Below are positions 51,251-63,100 of a DNA stretch of 64,000 bases, piece after piece. A program made the translations under genes and the position numbers. Where the stretch lies: the NCBI GenBank assembly GCA_018881555.1, contig JACAXG010000021.1, forward strand, positions 6,744,114 through 6,808,113. Reading direction: 5' to 3'. This DNA is from Amblyornis subalaris (Eukaryota > Chordata > Aves > Passeriformes > Ptilonorhynchidae). Below the pieces are notes generated by a model. The model saw nothing but the letters and a program-made list of their open reading frames with translations, had not been told where the DNA came from and did no database searches. Numbering within the stretch: position 1 is the stretch's first letter; the number at the start of each line of letters is the position of its first letter.

Positions 51251-53308
51251 ATACAGACAAGAAGAATGTGAAGGATTCTATGGAAAGGAATGTAATGAGA
51301 AATGAAGAGTACTTCACTATGGGGGAGGACATTTTTTGAGGAGGTTCTTATGAACTAAGAAGAGAGAAGCATGACCTATGGTACAAAAGTCTATGGAGAG
51401 ATTGAAGGGTGAAAATGAAGAAAAAACTCCTTTCAGTGTAAGCAAATGAAAGGCATTGGCATATTGGTAAATGCTGTACCTGTAGTAAGGGAAATACTGG
51501 AAAGAGTTGATTGATAAAGAAGCGGAGGAATTTTAATAGAATAAACAGAGTGACTTGAGCCAAAAGAGAAGATGGATGGAATTGTAGCCAGAAATGAGGC
51601 AAGTAGNGCAGTATGGTAGGACACAGAGCATGAATAGTAATTGTGCTTATAGTTGCTGTATTTGAGAAACTCAAATCTTATATTACAAAATGTCCCTTAC
51701 CTTGACCATTCCCTCCTTTTTTTTTCTCTTTCCATTTATGTATTTTTTCTATTTCTTTGCTCATAGTTACCAATACTTAGAAGAGTTTCTAACTTGTGTG
51801 TATTTTAAAGATGGCACTTACGTTCTTTCCTTTCCAAATTTGATGTTAGTATATTTTTGCTGATTGTCATTTGAAGTATCTTAATATCAGTTTCCAAAGG
51901 CTTCTCTGTTATTTCACAGAGTACACTGTGAGAACAGATGTGTTCACAGTGTTTTCAATGGTGAATAGAATTCCCCAGTGAACATGTGCTGCCATTTTGG
52001 AAGGAGCTATATGCAATCACAGAAAATATTACAGCAAGTAAGTGGATAACATCTCAGAGCCTGAGATATACCATCTCCAGGGTATATTGGAAAATAGGAG
52101 GAGATATTAAAAATTTTTATCTTAATGTAATGAACTGATAATATTAGAATTTAGGTAAATCCTTTATTTTATTAAGAACTCCTCTGTGCGAAAATGTTAA
52201 TATAATTGAAAGACAGTCTTTACTAAAAGACAAAGACCAACTTAAGATAGAATCATAAATGGAGTTCTTTTAGGTGCCAAAGGGAGAACTGGAAATAATT
52301 CATAAACAATTTTATTCTGTGTTCTAAAAATCTAAGTGCTTTTCTGTGTTACCTTGTTCTTAGTAAATCTTGTCACCCAGTGTTATGTCCCACATTATAT
52401 AATCTTTCATTTTATCTTTTCATTCTATCAAGGCACAGCATACTTAGCTAATCCATCAGAAATCCCTTTCCTTATCAGTCACTTAAGAATGGTTATACTG
52501 TACAGTATGACAGCATTAGACATCACTTACCTTCCTAAACTACAGATTACTTGGGAGAAAAGTATTTTTTTTCTGTTTGAGGATGCCTTGACTATATGTC
52601 AACTTCACTGTTTGTTTTCATTGTTTACTGCTTTTTCCAAAATGTATATATCTTTCTTATTTAATTGTCATACCTTTCTATATTATTTTTCTGAAAATTT
52701 TTGGGTATTCATATCTTCCTTTATTGTTTCTTCAGCATAGTGATTTAGCAAGGTAGTCTGCATTTTCTGTCGTTTAAGATAATTTCCATCTTCATAGATG
52801 AGGAGCTTTGATAATACGTTCAGATGTATCAAGGATCAGAGGCCTTGTACACCTTGACAGCCTGCTTGAATGGAGTTTTTGACACAGTAGATCACAGCAA
52901 CCTCTTTGGAGGTGTTATAATATATTGTGTCATGTTTTACTGTGAAGCTGTTAACGCATGTTTGACGCTAGATACTCCAGCATTCTCACAAAATGATATA
53001 CCACATAGTACAGAAATATTTGCTCTCATTCGATCCTTATGTTAAGCCAGATGCGAGTTTTAGTATTATACCGTCAGTATCATGGTGGATTCTAGACTGA
53101 TTATAATGCATATTTAATGGAATTTGCATGATTTTGTCATAAAAAGACTAGTGCAGTCTGTCATGCTTGTTAGTTCTTTTTACCAAAAACACTGCAAGTA
53201 GTTTTACGAAAGTGTAATAAATTCAATGTATATTTTAGATAGCTCTGTAATCATGTGACAGTTACCAAGTAAGAAGGGCTGAGCAGTGACATCCCCTTCA
53301 GTTGTTAG
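51251..53308. other. Unassigned unique DNA
   Basis: No gene was recognised. The interval 51251-51700 is strongly purine-biased on the plus strand. The 134-codon frame at 52336-52740 (+) is hydrophobic and phenylalanine-rich, which is the expected translation of T-rich DNA, and it is not called. A single N lies at 51607. Confidence 0.55.
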
Positions 53309-53877
53309 TGATGCCTTATCCATTTGGAAAGCAGAGGCCGAGACTGAATATGAGGGTAAGAAAAAGTAAAAAACTTTATTCGAGGTATGGAGAAAGCAAA
53401 GACCTTTCCCCGGAGGTACCTCTGGGGACCAGCCGCGATCGTGGGTGATGAGCCCAATCCCTGCGGGCGGCACAGAATGAGTGTACGTTAAAAGGCCAAA
53501 TAAAAAGAAGAATAGAAGGTATAAAAAAAGGTATAAAAGGTATCCCGCGCGCTCAAGCTTCTACTATTATAGGGTTTTAGTGGACTAACAAAGTTTACAG
53601 ATATTCTCCAATGAAAAGCAGGATTAATGAGACTATTCCTCGCGGCAGGTTTCTATTGGAGGTCTCTGCTAGTTCTATAACTTTGTTTTTCGGTTGTCAT
53701 AAAGTGATATCATGTCCAGCTCTGGAATGCTTAACAACCATAATTGGGTCTATTTTGTCTAGGACAGGGTGCATTATTATCTACGAGTTTCAGTGGAAAG
53801 TTACAGGAGTTCTAGTATTCTGACATTACATTCTAATATATATAAAGCTAGAAAAGCAAACAAATCCCCTGGCATCA
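53309..53877 (-). mobile_element. Solo LTR of an endogenous retrovirus (4-bp target duplication), family not recognised
   Basis: The call is structural. A 569-bp segment begins TGATGCC and ends GGCATCA, a perfect 7-bp inverted terminus with retroviral TG...CA ends, and is flanked by the direct repeat TTAG (53305-53308 and 53878-53881). On the minus strand there is an AATAAA polyadenylation signal at 53375-53380, 66 bp from the 3' end, and a TATAAT-like box at 53566-53571 about 185 bp upstream of it. This is the expected U3-R-U5 order. CpG dinucleotides cluster at 53400-53560 in otherwise CpG-poor DNA, suggesting a fairly recent insertion. A 4-bp duplication fits ERV1/gammaretrovirus-like elements. 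No internal viral genes are present. Confidence 0.7.
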
Positions 53878-54400
53878 TTAGAAATTTGTTTTTCCAGAAG
53901 AAATATTTGACAAACATAGGCAACCTTCAGACAATACGTACTTGACTGGTAATGAATAGGTAGCTTCAGTTTTGGCTTCATTTAGAGGCCTGGCACCAAA
54001 AAATATGGCCAAGGACCATGCAGAAGCATACTTAAACCATGTATACAAAGAAAATTTATATCTGTTATAAATTTATGTTAACTTAATATAAAGAGAAAAA
54101 TAATGTGGAAATTAGGAATTATTGCTGTCTGAAAGTCAATTTATTACACTGAGTGTTGCAAAAGTTATTTTGCTGATACTGGCACAATGGGGAGGATTTG
54201 GGATGTATTGGTGTTTGTACTTGTGAAACTTGCTGCAGTTGAATTCTATTATTAGTTAGTGTTATTCAAAGGTTATATTGTTTTTGCATATGCTTTTGTG
54301 TGTGTGAGCACTTACTAGTACATCCGCACTGCTTTTGCTTGCTCTTGATTGTCTTAATGCTGAATATCTACAAAGTCTTTTATTAGCAGACTATTTATAT
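53878..54400. other. Unassigned unique DNA
   Basis: Nothing was recognised between the LTR target duplication and the following CR1. Confidence 0.6.
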
Positions 54401-55310
54401 AGAATCGTAGAATAATTTGGATTAGATGGCACCTAGTCCAACCCCCCTGCAATGAGCAGGGGTATCTTCAACTAGATCAGGTTGGTCAGAGCCCTGTCCA
54501 ACCTGCTGTTGAATGTTTCCAGGAACTGGGCATCTACCACTTGTCTGGGCAACCTGTTCCAGTGTTTCACCACCGTCATCATAAAAAAATTCTTCCTTAG
54601 ATCTAGTTTAAATCTAGCTTCTTTTAGTTTTTATTCCTTGTTCTGTCTCAATAAACCCTGCTAAAAAGCTTGTCCTCATCTTTCTTATAAGCCACCTTTA
54701 AGTACTGAAAGGCTGCAATAAGGTCTTCCCAAAGCCTTCTCGTTTCCAGACTGAACAACCCCAGCTCTCTCAGCCTTTCCTCATAGGAGAGATGTACCCT
54801 CTCTATGATCATTTTTGTAGCCCTCCTCTGGACGTGTTCCAACAGGTCCATATCCTTGTTTTGCTGGGGACCCCAGAGCTGGATGCAGCACTCCACGTGG
54901 GGTCTCGTCAGAGCAGAAGAATCCCAGAGGGGCAGAATGCCCTCCCTCGCCCTGCTGGCTGCTGCTTTGGATGCAGCCCAGGCCATGTTTGGCTTTCTGG
55001 GCTGTGAGTGCACATTGCTGGGTCACGTCCAGTCTCTCATCCACCAGCACCCCCAAGTCCTTCCCAGCAGGGCTGCTCTGAATCCCTTCATCTCCCAGTC
55101 TATGTTGATACCAGGAGCTGCAGGACCTTGCACTGGGTCTTGTTAAACCTCATGAGATTCCCATGGGTGTGCTCCTTGAACTTGTCCGGGTCTCTCTGGA
55201 TGGCATCCTGTCCTTCAGGTGTGTCAACTGCAGCACTCAGCTTGGTGTCATCTGCAAATTTGCTGAGGGTGGACTCAATCCTACTATGTCGTAGATGAAG
55301 ATGAGTTAAT
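54401..55310 (-). mobile_element. CR1 LINE, 5'-truncated, longest 3' copy in the window
   Basis: This is a 910-bp bird CR1 in minus orientation with its 3' tail present ('agaatcgtagaat...'). The minus strand encodes much of the ORF2 C-terminal half. Reading from the 5' side there is the reverse-transcriptase catalytic box as [20 protein letters not shown] (usual form FADDTKL), then [13 protein letters not shown], then VLVDERLDVTQQCALTAQKA, and finally HLSYEERLRELGLFSLETRR in a 121-codon open piece at 54648-55013. The segments lie in different frames, so the protein is broken. The 5' truncation falls at about 55305. Confidence 0.97.
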
Positions 55311-55344
55311 TTAACTATTACCATTAACTATGGTAATAGTTAAA
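55310..55344. repeat. Perfect 15-bp inverted repeat (hairpin)
   Basis: Left arm 55310-55324 and right arm 55330-55344 are exact reverse complements (core 'ttaactattaccat' / 'atggtaatagttaa') separated by 5 bases. The hairpin begins exactly where recognisable CR1 sequence ends, at the 5' truncation point of the neighbouring element. Confidence 0.95.
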
Positions 55345-56179
55345 ATTAATAAATGGTATTTTTTTTTCTTTGATGCTGAAACCCAGCCTGACAAACTTCT
55401 TAACATGNCAAATGTTTTGCAGCTGAACTACAAACTGTGGGTAATATTGTACTGGAAACTGAGGAACCATATAGCCCAGTCTTGCTATATGACCACTGAG
55501 TTGCATCAGTGGAGTTCTTGTCTTCTTAATCTAGAAAAATAATTTGTTTTCTCACAAAGCAAGGAAGGNATAGAGCTTTATACNCAGTGTGTGGGTTTTT
55601 TTGTTTGTCTGTTTCTGCTTTATTCTGCTGGGTTTTTAAATGAAAATAAAGAAGTCTATAATCTGGCCTTAGAATTCATTATTTATATTTGCAAGTCATC
55701 AGATCTTGTTTTAGTCTCTTTTTTTTTTCATAGCTGTGAGCCATTCTGGCATGCCTTTATGTTTATGACATCCTGCTGTGTAAGGATGTTTCAACTGTGC
55801 TTTCTAGATACCTTTTTATAGTTTTTTTTTATGATATGCTAAATTAGATCATGAGCTATTAAGACAGGTTATGCATTTGTTAGTTTAAAAACATCTCTAA
55901 TTATTTCACCCTGCTAAAATATTACTGCATATATGCTTTAGGCATGATTTCTTTGCTAACAACCTATTATGTATTCATAGGAGCAACAATACCAATTCAT
56001 ACCATTGGGAATATTATTTAATTTGGCAAATAGAGTATTTTTATTATTTGTATGTTGTTTAGAGTAAATATATCCTTGAAAGCAAACAAAAGGATGAATA
56101 TACTGTATGGTCACATTCAGTAAATATTTTGTTTTACTTTCATTAAGGCCTGATTTAGTCAGGTACAAATGGAAAATCT
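55345..56179. other. Unassigned unique DNA
   Basis: Nothing was recognised. Open frames of 60-76 codons are translations of T-rich DNA. Single Ns lie at 55408, 55569 and 55584. Confidence 0.6.
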
Positions 56180-56660
56180 GTAGTAGCTTTAAAGTAAAAT
56201 AAAATTGGTTTTGATGCAGTTCAAGTCAACCATCTCATTTAAAATTAGCCCAGAGGTCTTGTAAAAATGCTAGTAATCTAAACATAATAATGCACATTGC
56301 CCAATTGCTACTGTATATGATATAGGTTCAGTGCTGTAATGCTTTGACAGCCCATTACTGAATGTAATGAACAGCTATTTTTAAACAGAAGAAATTCAAG
56401 TTGACAGCTTGGCAATGAAATTCAGCTAGTGGCATAATTTTTGTCATCTTCGGTATAGAGAGTGGATTTCAGTTTTGTTTAAAGAAATTTGTATCATGGA
56501 CTTTATTGGAGCAAGCATTTTTTTGCTTCAGTTTACTAAGCAAAGTGCTTGAACTAAAGCTGCATTTTGTCAAATCGTGAAACCTACACTCCTGTCAGAG
56601 CAGAAGATGCTCTGTGAGAAGTCAGTGATTAATAAAAATAGGTTGAAGTCTTAAGGAAGA
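56180..56660. promoter_or_regulatory. Possible conserved noncoding block
   Basis: This is unique sequence with repeated ATTA/TAAT, TGACAG (TALE-homeodomain-like, about 56346 and 56401) and CAATTG-type cores, no coding potential and no repeat homology. Its texture resembles conserved noncoding DNA. No alignment was possible. Confidence 0.25.
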
Positions 56661-56970
56661 GAATGTACTGGAATTGAATTTATAATCACAAACTCACTTT
56701 TTCAGTAGGTAAAAACTGTGGCTCTATAAGCCCTTCAAGAGGGATTTAAGTATGAGTCAATAGGAAACTAAGAGAAGGGGCAGAGAAAGTAGCTGTCAAA
56801 TTGCATGTATTTTGTGGTAGAAATCTATAAATTCAGGCCAGGCTCCCATCTATCATTTTCCTTATCTCTCTTGGCTACTGCATTGGGAAGTGAATAAGAT
56901 TCTGGTTTCTTTCTGTATGTATGAAGTGTCGTTTGCTCAGGGCTTTCTTAAACAGCCTGTGTTAACAGCA

Positions 56971-57150
56971 TGTATTGGGTTTTTTTGGCAAGGTTTTAGT
57001 AGTGAGGGTGCTACAAGGGCAGCTTCTGTGAGAAGCTGCTGGAAGCTTCCCGTGTCCGATAGACCCAGTGCCAATCGGCTCCAAGATGGACCCACTGTTA
57101 GCCGAGGCTGGCCTATCAGCAATGGTGATAGCACCTCTGTGATAAGGAGG
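56971..57150 (+). mobile_element. Endogenous retrovirus LTR, 5' (U3) fragment only
   Basis: Starting with TGTATTGGGTTTTTTTGGCA, this matches the 5' end of a common bird LTR remembered as TGT-TTGGGTTTGTGTGGCAAG. The resemblance continues through 'cttctgtgagaagctgctgg', 'cggctccaagatgga' and 'tggtgatagcacctctg' to about 57145. It then breaks off at an AGG-rich run (57144-57160), before the TATA/R/U5 part. It is the only identified retroelement on the plus strand. The family's usual length is much greater, so most of the LTR has been lost. It has no coding content; the antisense 133-codon frame here is a chance frame. Confidence 0.8.
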
Positions 57151-60100
57151 AGGAGGAGGATACTCCTTTTGCAGGGACTAGCTCTAGTGCTCCTGCTGTT
57201 CCTTTCTCTTGGGTTGCTGGGATCCAGCAGTGCTGTGCTGTGATTCTCAGCACCCCTTCCTTTCCTGTCGGGTTTACTCAACCCCTGATCAACTGAATGC
57301 CACGTCACCCTTTTGGTTACTTTCATGTTGCCATTCACTCTTTTTCTTCCAGCTTCTTCCTATACCCGTTAGGCATTTTACCAGAGCACCTTTAGAAGCT
57401 GTATTTCTCTTCCATCTTCTCTAAGTACACTGAAGTAAAAAACAAGTCTCTTCACTGCAAGATTTTTGGAAAAAAGATATGATCCCATATTCAGTGATTT
57501 TAGTCATGGCTGTAGGATATACATAACTCTAATTCTAACCCATTCTAAAAATCATCCCATATCTTGTTCACTTTCCTAAATTATTGTAGTAAACAGATAC
57601 AAATCTTTCTCTGCTACATCAGGAATCTTCTAAATGACTTATTTGTCCTGACTTCATCTCACTTTCAGCTGTTGAATCCATTCTCTGTTTTCAGTAATCT
57701 CTGGTCCCAATTTTTATGCCTTATTAACACTTTTCTTTCTGCATTCCACAATACCTCCAATCCCTCTGAAATAATCCCTTTCTTAAATCTATGCTTATTC
57801 TGAAACAATTTTTGCTGCATATTATGACCCGTGTTTTCTATCTTCCTATTTTCTGCCTCTGTGTCCCAGAGTACACACAAAATACTGCATTTTCTTGTTT
57901 GGGTCTACTGTTTTTCATGTTATTTGGTTTTAAGAGGCTTGTTTATAGAAGTGGTGTAACTGTATCTTGTTAGGACGACATCTGTATCTATCTGTCATAC
58001 CTGGTTGCTTTGTGTAGAGACAAGTTCTCTGGTGCCTGTGGATAGCTTGTGTGAACGCCAAATACTCTTGAACAAACTAACTGTGTTTTAATTTATGGAT
58101 TATTATCCTTACTTATTCATTTTATGAATTATCATTGAGAATGTGCCCCTCCTTTCAGAATGGGTGGAATATATCTGGTATTTTCTTATTTTGAAGAGTT
58201 TGGGCTGAAGCAGTAACATCAAGATAGAAAATTCCCAATGATTTTCAAAGGTAACATGCAATTCCTTCATTTGAGTTATTTTTGAGAGGTGCTGGTATGG
58301 TTTTTTCATTTGTCATTTTGCCTGCTGATCACATAGGGTTTTCACTCTGCTGTGACAACCTGCAGAAGACTGTTCATTTGTCCAACACTGCTTTCCAAGA
58401 GAAATCACAATGTGGTTTGTTGGAAAAAAATGCTGAGGAATGCTTGGTGAGAAGGTGCCTGAGACACAGCCAGAAAGCTCATTCTGTACAGTTAGTTTAT
58501 CAATTCCCACAGGGTTTGGGAAGAAAGGGCAGACTGTTCCAGAGCCATATAATAATTAAGGTGGCATGTGGAGATGATTTAATAGGATTGTCATTAAAAT
58601 TATCCTTCTGTGAAATGCCCAATAAGCTCCAGCTAGTCTGTATTACTTTTTTTTTTTTTAATAGAAATTTGGTGTGAAACGTTTTGAATCTTCTGAAATT
58701 CAAGGAAGGCCAGATTTAATTTCTCATTTATTTGTGCATGCAGGTTATCTGACCCAAGACAATTATTATGTAGTAGTGATGACAAAACAAAACAAACTTG
58801 ATAGTTTTTCTTCCTTGACTCTATTTTAAGCACTAGAGCTCATACTCATTTTCCTTTTAAATGTTTGGAGATCTCTCTGACTCCATAATATAATGAAATC
58901 ACCCTGTTAGTGGTTGAAAAAAAAGTGAAGGGCTTATTTTGCAATGTATTTTCCTGTGGTTCTCTGTGGGTTAGGTTTCCACATCATGTGGAGTACTACC
59001 GTGTGTACTAATTGGCACCCTTGTTGATAACCTCAATTGAAAGAGCAAGGATTAAGAATCAAGTTGCAACCTCCCTGGAAAAAAAATCTTAAAAAAGAAT
59101 AATTGACTGGAAGGCTGTGTTGACTTCCTGAATTTGTCCTAGGTTCTCAGGGTAGTGAAACATATATTCTTCCTTTTTTACATTCAAAGGTGCAAATACA
59201 CAGTATTTAGGCAGAAGTGTGTAGAACAGGCTACCTGGGAATGAAACTACTTTGTCTCTGACAGATTCATATTTCAATATGAGAGACATATTTCAATATA
59301 TGGCTGAAGAGGTGGTTCACTGAACCTTGTTCTTAAAATAATTCTTTACTTCATCAGAGATTAAATAACAATGTAGGGGAGATAGTGCTACATACCTGTT
59401 CATACTGCTGAACCCTTTTCAGTGGAAAACTATAGAAGTTTTGGTCTCAAGAGTTACAGCTTGTTTAGGGTTTAGAAGTAATCATCTAGTAATACCTCAC
59501 ATGCTGTGGCTCCTAGTGTTGAAGAATTTTTAAGTATGTCGTTAAATAGAACTACATAAACAATTCCTTGAGATTTTGTTAGTGTGGCATAAACAAGTAT
59601 GCCTTTCTTTCAAAGCCGAGAAAGACTGACCGAGATTGAGGAATGGGTGATGTGGTCAGCAAGGCAAGTCAACAGGGTTCATGGTCCTGGGCAGCAATGC
59701 CTCATCACCAATGACTGAAAGTATTCTGACCACATTTTAGTTCTGCCCTCTCATCTGAGACAACGCACGTGCCTGTTAGAGCCTGTCCTCAGAGGAACTC
59801 AGCCATTACTTCTTAATAGGTACCACCTTGATTGAGTGGCCTAGCTTTTCCTCCTTTTTCCCATGCCAAGCACCAACATGTTCACAGTGTTCATCTCAGG
59901 GTGTGAATGGGCTGAGTAGCAATTTACCCTGAAGTTTTGGTATGTGAAGGGAAGAATTTAAAGCAAAGATTAAGTGACTGAAGAATCAGAAATTAAAGCT
60001 CCTAAATTAATTATGTTAGTGATATAATACCTTTTAAGCTATCAGGTGTGCAAAAGTCTTCTTGGAACTTACTTCCTTTTTATTGTAAACTCTGCCTTTC

Positions 60101-63100
60101 TAAGTAGAGTCTGTGGTTTTACCCTTCAAAACCTAATATTCAGGTTATATCTGTTCTTCTGAAACAGCTTCTCAATCCTCCTCTTCAGCATCCACTGCAA
60201 TCATAGCACAAATCCCTATTATGATAGGCACGTAACTCACTGTCTTGCTCTCTCCAAAGAGCAAATACCAACACTGCTTGACAGCTCAACTAAAAGTTGT
60301 GCTGGAGGACTGCTGTCGGTCTGCCTTATGCTGTACTTCTACTAATCTGTCCCAAAGTAACTTTACTGCTTCATTTGGCTCTTCTATAGACTAAGTGTGG
60401 TTGTTAAACAAAAGTGTCTGCATTCTGTTGAAAAAGATTATAAAAACACCTGTGGCTGATTGGAGTTGTTCAGAACAGTGTCATATTCTGAACCTAATAT
60501 TGTTCTTACAGGGAGGTCCTTATTCCCACAATGTTTTGTCTTTGTAGCTATAATGGAGTTTTGCTCCTGAGAGCATTTACAGGCATGCATTTGGACTGAT
60601 GTAGTTCAGTTATTTTCTGCTTTTCATTTTGTTATTACTTCCCTTTCATTTCTTATCCATGAATAACAACACTTTTGAAAGCGGTTTCTATGTCTTGAAG
60701 GACCATGGACTTCTGAGGAACAGTTATTTTAACTACCTGGACTGCATATGTATATTTTAATTTTACCCAAAGGAGAGGAGTGAAGGAACCCTTATAAAAG
60801 CATTGCAAGTCACCAGAAGTTTTGGTTTTTCTCACACTTTCTTCTCAGGGTAAATTAGGAAAATCTCTTAAACATCCTGAAACTGATAAAGGCACTAACC
60901 TACAGCATCTCATAACATATGAGGTTTCAAACTCGAAGCACTAAATGTAATTCTCATATTCCTATTCTGAGTGGCCAGGAGCAGGAATGAGTACTAACAA
61001 ACCTCCTGCTTACATACATGTCCTGGAGGCTCAGGAGTAAAAAGAGAATTGCCCTATTGGATTAGAGAACAGCCAGCTTCATGGGATTCCCTGTGCTGCA
61101 GGAACATTACAAAAAGGAAGATGATGTCCTCTCTTCAACACACGTATCCTCTAAATGGACATACATTTTTCAAGCTTACTGCCATTTGCTCACACTTTTT
61201 CTTTCTTGACACAGACTGAGTTACCAGTGCATCAACTCTTTTTATTAAAAAATAACAACCTATTAACTAGATTTCAGTCAGGCTTTTGGGTAACCGTTCT
61301 GTCATTCATTAATACTGGATGGGAGGGTAGAAGGGCTGAGGCATTTTTCTGAGGATTGTTATTGCATAATTTTTGGTGTCAGAGCATATTTTTTTTTTGT
61401 CTGATCAATTTTAAAACTGTAAAATTATGTATATATTTAGGTGCATATTACAAGTATAGATATTAATGCTTTTTATGGTGGAAGTGGAAATATGTCAGAC
61501 TCTTTGGACAGTCAGTTAGACCATATGTTAAAAAATAGCTGGCATTACTGCTTGACCTGCATTTTTCTCTTAAATTCCTCTGCTTTCCTGTCTGTGCAGC
61601 AATGGGGGTTGATTAAAGCCTGTTTTCCTGTTTAAACCCAAGCTCAGAAGAGCACTATGTTTATCTTAAAATCTGCAATGGCTCTTTTTGCTTCGTAATG
61701 CTCAACTATAATTTTCTTGGAAAATGCAAAAATTGAGGAACTTATTCATCTACATTTTGTGAAATAGGGTGAAGCGAAACTTTAGAGTCTTTTCTGTAGT
61801 TTTCTTTATCCTGTTTTGTGACTGTTGAATATTCATATCTACTGGTTGCAGTGATTATGTTTTGTGGCCATGCAGTTTGCCCTGACCCGAAGCTTGTGAT
61901 AGCTTGCTTTGTTTTTAAAGATTTTCTATTAAGATGATGTGCCTTTAAGTTTCAGTGGGTTTTTTTTCTGTTACGATGTGGTGATTTCACAGTATTTTTA
62001 ATGCTGATGAATAGTGTTCAATTAAAGCAAGATACTCAAACCAGAATGTTTTGAATGTTATGGTGCTGAAGTTTCCTGGTTCATGAGCAGAATCAAAACA
62101 GCATTTTGAAAAGATCAGACTGAAAAAATAGCACCCAAAACAGTCACAGCCTACACTCCACCACCCACAACATTTAATCAGCAGTCCTTTTAGCTGATAG
62201 AGTCCTAAGTGATTTTTCTTTCCTACTTAAGGCCATTTTAGATATGTTCACTAAGTGGACCTAACAGTACCAGTATATTTTATGTTAGCAAGTCATGATA
62301 GAAAAGTGCTTGAAGTTCAGGGGGCATTTGTCTCCTTTCTCACAAATTCATTGAAGTACCAGTCTTGCCATAGCTTTAACTGGGGCAGACAACCATACAA
62401 ATGACTTGAGATAAAATGAAAATAATGGACTGAGCTAGGTGCCGGGGGTGGTAGTTACACTGCATGCACATCAATAAGCATTGAGTGTTATTCTATGCTA
62501 ATGTAAGCCTGATGGATCAGCTTTCGCTTTTAGCCTAGAGGACCATTAAGCACTAGAAGCTGGGTCAAACTGATATAGTAAGGCAGACGTACCCTAACAG
62601 TTGGCAACAGTAGTTAACAAGCAGTAATTTGCTATGTGTGAGACTAATGTTGTTTAAAATCTTCATGATCAGAACAAAGATCAGAGAGAGGATAATGCTT
62701 CTTTGTTTAATATTCTTTGTAAACTGGATTCATTTTGGAAAAAAAACCCACTAAGATGCAAACATGAGTAAAGCACTGAGCAGTTCTGTTGGACACAGTT
62801 AATATATTATTTTATGTTACAGAACATTAAAGCGTTGCNTATGATTATCAAAAAAATGTAAGGAAACTTGCATAGGATAATCTTGCATAATTGAAACACG
62901 TGATGTATTATTTTATTTAAAATTAAGTACAATTCATTGTTCCTAAACTGTCGTTATAGCCCTGAAGGTATTAAAATAAAAGCCAAATTACTCAGTTATA
63001 GAAATAGTCTGAAGGTAAATTAGAAAAAATAGGACTATTTATATGGATCTGACTCTGAAGAGACTTTTGTCCTTGACATCACAGGAAGATTATAATAAAG

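Noticed and set aside
52530..52560. Strong minus-strand donor (AAG|GTAAGTG)
   Set aside because: The only upstream minus-strand acceptor gives a segment of about 20 bp; no credible exon.
52336..52740. 134-codon hydrophobic frame resembling a membrane protein
   Set aside because: Phenylalanine/leucine richness follows directly from T-rich DNA. No recognised family.
54648..55013. 121-codon minus-strand frame as a host gene
   Set aside because: It is clearly CR1 ORF2 (HLSYEERLRELGLFSLETRR and neighbouring motifs).
56937..57338. 133-codon minus-strand frame across an LTR fragment
   Set aside because: It is antisense to an LTR U3 region, which is noncoding in the family.
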